DNA from: Chitinophagaceae bacterium
GTDB lineage: Bacteria > Bacteroidota > Bacteroidia > Chitinophagales > Chitinophagaceae
DNA: 8,681 nucleotides
Assembly: GCA_016786965.1 (NCBI GenBank)
Contig: JAEUVL010000085.1
Span: forward strand, 1 to 8,681
Reading direction: 5' to 3'
Part shown: positions 5,220 through 8,681 of the stretch, piece after piece
How the letters are laid out: each line of letters starts with the position of its first letter
Numbering within the stretch: position 1 is the first letter of the stretch
Position numbers and translations under genes: made by a program
The notes under the pieces: model-generated
The model's database searches: none
Seen by the model: the letters and a program-made list of their open reading frames with translations, nothing else
Told to the model about the DNA's origin: nothing

Positions 5220-7781
5220 ATGAGATTATTAACCTTACTGGCGGTATGTTTCCTGTTCTGCGTACCATCAGCCTTCGCTCAGCCCGGAAAGGATTCTGTA
5301 GCTGTAAAAGGTTCCACCTTCAACATGAAATCTTCCAGAACTTTTTGGATGGGAACCAACTACCGAAAAGAATGGAATACTCCTGTAAAGGCGCCTGTAA
5401 TTAACCTTGCTACTGAGAAAGGTGGGCTGACACCTATAAAAAAAGGAGGGGGGAAACAAACAAAATCGTTGCGCCTGGAAGATGCCAGTGGCAGACAGTA
5501 TACCATCAGATCCATTCAGAAATTTATTACTGATAAGACATTGCCGGGCGATCTGCAAAGTGAAGCAGCGGCAGACCTTGTATCTGACGGGGTTTCAGCT
5601 TCTTACCCTTATGCGAGCCTGTCGATGCAGGTACTGGCTGATGCTGCGGGGGTGCCTTATGGGAAAGTGAAGCTGATCTATATTCCTGATGACCCTAAAC
5701 TGGGAGAGTACCGTAAGGATTTTTCTAATATGCTTGCCACATTAGAGGAAAGGTTGCCGGAAGGCGTAGATAAGGGGTATGATACCGATGATGTGGCCGA
5801 TAAACTGGAGAAAGATAATGATAACAGAGTAGATCAGCAGGCGCTGCTCCGTGCCCGCATACTGGATATGTTTGTAATGGACCTCGACCGGCATGAAGAT
5901 CAATGGCAATGGGGTGCTACCGATAATGGTAAGGGGAAAACCTTTTTCCCCATTCCAAGAGATAGAGACCAGGCCTTTTATATCAACCAGGGATTACTGC
6001 CTGGGTTGGCGAAAAGAAGGTCTTTTGTGCCACAACTGGAAGGCTTTAAACAAGAAGCTAACAGTATCCGCCTGTTCAACTTTGCAGCCCGCAACCTCGA
6101 TCGTTTCTTTTTAAATGAGATGGATGAAGAAGACTGGAAGCAAGCCACTGAAAAATTCCTGTCGCAAATGACAGACCAGGTGATTGAAAAAGCACTGGCT
6201 CAGCAACCCGCTGAGATCAGGGATATCTCATCTGGCAAGATCATCCAAACTTTAAAGGCCCGTCGTAATTACCTGCTGAAAGAAACACTGGAGTATTTTC
6301 ATTTCCTCAGCGAAATAGTGAATGTAACCGGAAGTGATAAAAAGGAAATGTTTGAAATTACCCGCAATGACGATGGCTCCACCACGGTAACTGTGTTCAA
6401 GATCGATAAAGAAGGGCAGGTAACGACAAAAATGTATGAGCGGAAATTTGACCCGATGTACACCAAAGAGATCCGCCTGTACGGGTTTGATGGAGAAGAC
6501 AAATTTGTAATGAAAGGCACAAATGATAAGATAAAAGTGCGGATGATAGGCGGTGGTGGCGAAGACAGTTTCGAAAACACCAACAAGTCATCCACCAGCG
6601 GGTTGGTGTACGACAGAAAGGATGGCAATAACAAACTGTCCGGGAAGTTTAAAAACAGGATGGCGAATGACTCAGCTGTAAACTCATTCAAGAGGATCTA
6701 TTACGATTATAATAAATTCGGCCCCAGCCTTTCTATCGGGTTCAATCCGGACGATGGCTTATCACTAGGTGTAGCCTTCAAGCTCATTCGCCATGGATTC
6801 CGCAAAGAGCCTTATAAATCATCCCATACGTTCGCAGCCAATCATTCTTTATCCACCAGTGCTTTCCGTTTTCGCTACAGTAATGAATTTATTGGAGTGA
6901 TCGGCGAGAAGATGGACCTTACTACAGATATTGATGTTAGGTCTCCTAATAACATAACCAACTTCTTTGGCTACGGCATTAATACAGTATACGATAAAAC
7001 CAAACCGGGTAAATTCAGGTATTACCGGGCGAGGTACGATCTTGCCGACGCTTCTTTACTATTGCGTCAGCGTTTCTCAGACAAAGTGATGCTGAGCTTT
7101 GGCCCTACTTTCCAGTATTATGAAATGGATGCGGATGACAAACTCAATATGGTCCGTTATATTTCTCAAACAGCATTAAATGGATTAGATCCCACAACAG
7201 TAAACACCAAGCAGAAATATTTTGGTGCCCTTGTTAATTTACTGATAGATACAAGGGACCACCGGGTGCTGCCTTCAAAAGGAGTATACTGGGAAAACAA
7301 GGTCAGGTACCTGGGCGGCCTGGGAGATACCAAGTACAAGACAACGCAGTTAAGCACCGATTTCAGTATATACTTAAACCTGATAAAGGACCGCCTTACT
7401 TTTGCCAACAGAATAGGCGCTGGTGTTACAACAGGAGACAATGGTTTTGAATTTCACCAGGCACAATACCTGGGTAGCGAGGAGAATCTTCGGGGCTTTC
7501 GCAAATTCAGATTTGCGGGTAAAACCAAGTTTTACAACCAGGCTGAGTTGCGCCTTCGCCTTGCCAATTTTAAAACTTACCTGTTCCCGGCTGCTTTTGG
7601 ATTGCATGCTTTTGTGGATGCAGGCCGTGTGTGGGTAAAAAATGATGCGGATAGTAAAATGAAAGTGGGATATGGCGGTGGATTCTGGTTCTCCCCATTG
7701 CGCAGGATACTATTATCGTTTACCTATGCCATGTCTGATGAAGACAAATTACCATTGATAGGCCTGGGCTTTAAGTTTTAA
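5220..7781 (+). CDS. Kinase-like domain / Omp85-type outer-membrane barrel protein (paralogue lacking phosphatase)
   Basis: Predicted outer-membrane protein of 853 residues, paralogous to residues 389-1218 of the divergent neighbour. Residues 1-20 are a signal peptide ending AFA before Q21. The mature N-terminus aligns with the neighbour just past its phosphatase domain, so exactly that domain is absent. Residues 41-365 carry MGxNYRxEWxTPV, GGGKQTK (76-82), D221-x-D223-R-H225-x-D-Q228-W and PIPRDRDQA (244-252). In the block from about residue 214 to 254, 25 of 41 positions are identical between the paralogues. These motifs resemble an atypical kinase fold, which is inference. Residues 375-455 are beta-rich with GGGGEDSF (444-451), RTX-like. 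Residues 500-853 are an Omp85/BamA-type barrel: DTRDHRVLPSKG (677-688), the loop-6 motif LRGF (757-760) with Arg intact, FVDAGRVW (798-805) and C-terminal Phe. No POTRA domains are apparent, so it need not be an assembly factor. No Shine-Dalgarno sequence precedes the start, as is usual in Bacteroidota; the signal peptide supports the start. Transcription ends at the hairpin 20 bp downstream. Confidence 0.9.
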   Translation: MRLLTLLAVCFLFCVPSAFAQPGKDSVAVKGSTFNMKSSRTFWMGTNYRKEWNTPVKAPVINLATEKGGLTPIKKGGGKQTKSLRLEDASGRQYTIRSIQKFITDKTLPGDLQSEAAADLVSDGVSASYPYASLSMQVLADAAGVPYGKVKLIYIPDDPKLGEYRKDFSNMLATLEERLPEGVDKGYDTDDVADKLEKDNDNRVDQQALLRARILDMFVMDLDRHEDQWQWGATDNGKGKTFFPIPRDRDQAFYINQGLLPGLAKRRSFVPQLEGFKQEANSIRLFNFAARNLDRFFLNEMDEEDWKQATEKFLSQMTDQVIEKALAQQPAEIRDISSGKIIQTLKARRNYLLKETLEYFHFLSEIVNVTGSDKKEMFEITRNDDGSTTVTVFKIDKEGQVTTKMYERKFDPMYTKEIRLYGFDGEDKFVMKGTNDKIKVRMIGGGGEDSFENTNKSSTSGLVYDRKDGNNKLSGKFKNRMANDSAVNSFKRIYYDYNKFGPSLSIGFNPDDGLSLGVAFKLIRHGFRKEPYKSSHTFAANHSLSTSAFRFRYSNEFIGVIGEKMDLTTDIDVRSPNNITNFFGYGINTVYDKTKPGKFRYYRARYDLADASLLLRQRFSDKVMLSFGPTFQYYEMDADDKLNMVRYISQTALNGLDPTTVNTKQKYFGALVNLLIDTRDHRVLPSKGVYWENKVRYLGGLGDTKYKTTQLSTDFSIYLNLIKDRLTFANRIGAGVTTGDNGFEFHQAQYLGSEENLRGFRKFRFAGKTKFYNQAELRLRLANFKTYLFPAAFGLHAFVDAGRVWVKNDADSKMKVGYGGGFWFSPLRRILLSFTYAMSDEDKLPLIGLGFKF

Positions 7782-7801
7782 GTAGTCCTCCTTATTTTAT
7801 T

Positions 7802-7832
7802 AAAATGGCCCCGCTATACCGGGGCCATTTTT
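7802..7832 (+). terminator. Strong rho-independent terminator after the 853-residue gene
   Basis: A perfect 12-bp stem, AAAATGGCCCCG (7802-7813) and CGGGGCCATTTT (7820-7831), closes a 6-nt loop CTATAC and runs into a short T-tract. It begins 20 bp after the stop codon at 7779-7781. The A-tract on the 5' side would let it also act on the minus strand, but no minus-strand gene ends here. Confidence 0.93.
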
Positions 7833-8136
7833 GCATTTGCCAGGCATTATTGGTAAAAAAATATGTAATTTGCATCGCATTTTAAATGCCAACCATAGGC
7901 ACCCTCCGCCACTTAACACCAAAAAGAGCATGAAATAATCATCCTGTTACTGATAAAGCAACGGGAATACTGAACCTTTTAGTGCAGGGTAAGATTTTGT
8001 TATTACTCCTAACTAAACTATAGTTCTTATTGCTTGTCAATAACATAAAGATTTTGCCGGTGATGACATTCATTGGCAGGCTATTGGTATTATTATGATA
8101 AACCTAATCCACCTGTAGAAAATTATTTGAATTGTT
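7833..8136. other. Intergenic region ahead of the transglutaminase-like gene
   Basis: About 304 bp of AT-rich DNA without a credible gene. It must hold the promoter of the next gene, because the terminator isolates that gene from the one before. No exact TAnnTTTG element was found; TAATTTG at 7866-7872 is one base short of the consensus, and TTTTG strings near 7995 and 8052 lack the TA part. A 10-bp palindrome AACTATAGTT lies at 8016-8025. No riboswitch or RNA fold was recognised. Confidence 0.5.
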
Positions 8137-8681
8137 ATGAAGAGAGTGCTATTCATGATGCAGTTGCTACTATTTGTTTTTTTTAATATACTGCTATTCC
8201 TTGCCATTATTAATTTATTTTATAAAGGGTCTGCGTCTGATAAACAGGGTGCTGATACACCTGTTTATAACGGGAAGGAAGAATTTGATCCCTCCCTGCA
8301 GCGACTGTCTTCCATATCAAAGCTGGAGGCTTATTGCGACAGTCTTTTTGCTGTTGTCAGTTCGTCTGACAGTAACGTAAGATTTGAGCATGATTACCCG
8401 GCTCTTGCCAGTTCTATAGTGCGCAAGAAATTTTATCATGGCTACTCCAAATACAGCTATACTAATAATTATATGGCCCTGGTACTTGAACCGCTGACCG
8501 GAAAAAATGCCAGTGCTATAGTAGTGCCGGATGATATTATGAAATACCCGTATGCTGCCTGCAGCCAGCAATCGATCATAATGATGGAACTGATGAAACG
8601 AAAAGGGTTTACCACCCGCAAGGTTGGCTTCGATGGAGGGGAAAAATTTGGGGGCCATTTTTCTTTTGAAGTGTACTATGA
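8137..8681 (+). CDS. Membrane-anchored transglutaminase-like (cysteine protease fold) protein, 3' end outside window
   Basis: The reading frame is open for 181 codons to the window edge, so the C-terminus is missing. Residues 4-27 form one hydrophobic helix, probably an N-terminal membrane anchor or uncleaved signal with the rest outside the cytoplasm. Residues 142-181 fit the core of transglutaminase-like domains: C142 at the start of a helix (YAACSQQSIIMMELMKRKG), then a strand with a charged turn, then GGHFSFEVYY with H174. A Cys-to-His spacing of 32 and the [GH]-x-x-x-E-V-Y pattern are usual for the family; the third catalytic residue, typically Asp, would lie just past the edge. Such domains cleave or cross-link peptides, or serve as inactive scaffolds, and often accompany polysaccharide genes; the substrate here is unknown. 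ATG 8137 is the first start after an in-frame TGA at 8128-8130 and gives a good hydrophobic N-terminus. No Shine-Dalgarno sequence is visible. The gene stands alone behind a terminator. Confidence 0.65.
   Translation, partial: MKRVLFMMQLLLFVFFNILLFLAIINLFYKGSASDKQGADTPVYNGKEEFDPSLQRLSSISKLEAYCDSLFAVVSSSDSNVRFEHDYPALASSIVRKKFYHGYSKYSYTNNYMALVLEPLTGKNASAIVVPDDIMKYPYAACSQQSIIMMELMKRKGFTTRKVGFDGGEKFGGHFSFEVYY

Noticed and set aside
7886..7933. 15-residue ORF in the intergenic region before the last gene
   Set aside because: It is too short, has no ribosome site or membrane/toxin-like character, and such ORFs are expected by chance.
8016..8025. 10-bp palindrome AACTATAGTT as an operator
   Set aside because: It is short and AT-rich, has no promoter element next to it, and such palindromes are common by chance.
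8317..8658. Minus-strand open frame of 113 codons near the right edge
   Set aside because: It lies fully antisense to the transglutaminase-like gene, which has a membrane anchor and catalytic-type motifs; the minus-strand frame has neither.

Overview
The window looks like a chromosomal piece of a Bacteroidota genome, probably close to Chitinophagaceae. This placement is inferred from the protein families, the near absence of Shine-Dalgarno sequences before the genes, moderate-to-low GC content and one TAnnTTTG-type promoter element. There are three complete genes and one gene cut by the right edge. I see no tRNA, rRNA, CRISPR array, insertion sequence or phage gene.

Left half, minus strand: a 1218-residue exported protein (1215-4871) is followed 70 bp downstream by a 367-residue four-helix membrane protein with a class III nucleotidyl cyclase domain (41-1144). 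No terminator is visible between them, so cotranscription is plausible. The 1218-residue protein has a signal peptide, a purple-acid-phosphatase-type metallophosphoesterase domain closely resembling animal TRAP/ACP5 in its motifs, a central domain with protein-kinase-like motifs, a short beta-rich segment with an RTX-like GGxGxD motif, and a C-terminal Omp85/BamA-type outer-membrane barrel.

Right half, plus strand: after a 348-bp divergent intergenic region, an 853-residue paralogue (5220-7781) has the same central domain, beta-rich segment and barrel but no phosphatase domain. It ends at a strong intrinsic terminator (7802-7832). After about 300 bp of apparently non-coding DNA, a membrane-anchored transglutaminase-like protein begins at 8137 and runs off the window.

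The most interesting part is the divergent paralogue pair. Both proteins should sit in the outer membrane and carry a conserved, apparently uncharacterised soluble domain with DRHxDQ and PRDRDQA motifs. These recall the catalytic loop and metal-binding Asp of atypical kinases (PI3K, CotH and HipA types). In one paralogue this domain is fused to a phosphatase, giving a possible kinase-like/phosphatase/barrel combination at the cell surface. Kinase activity and any shared pathway are inferences from motifs, not shown by the sequence.
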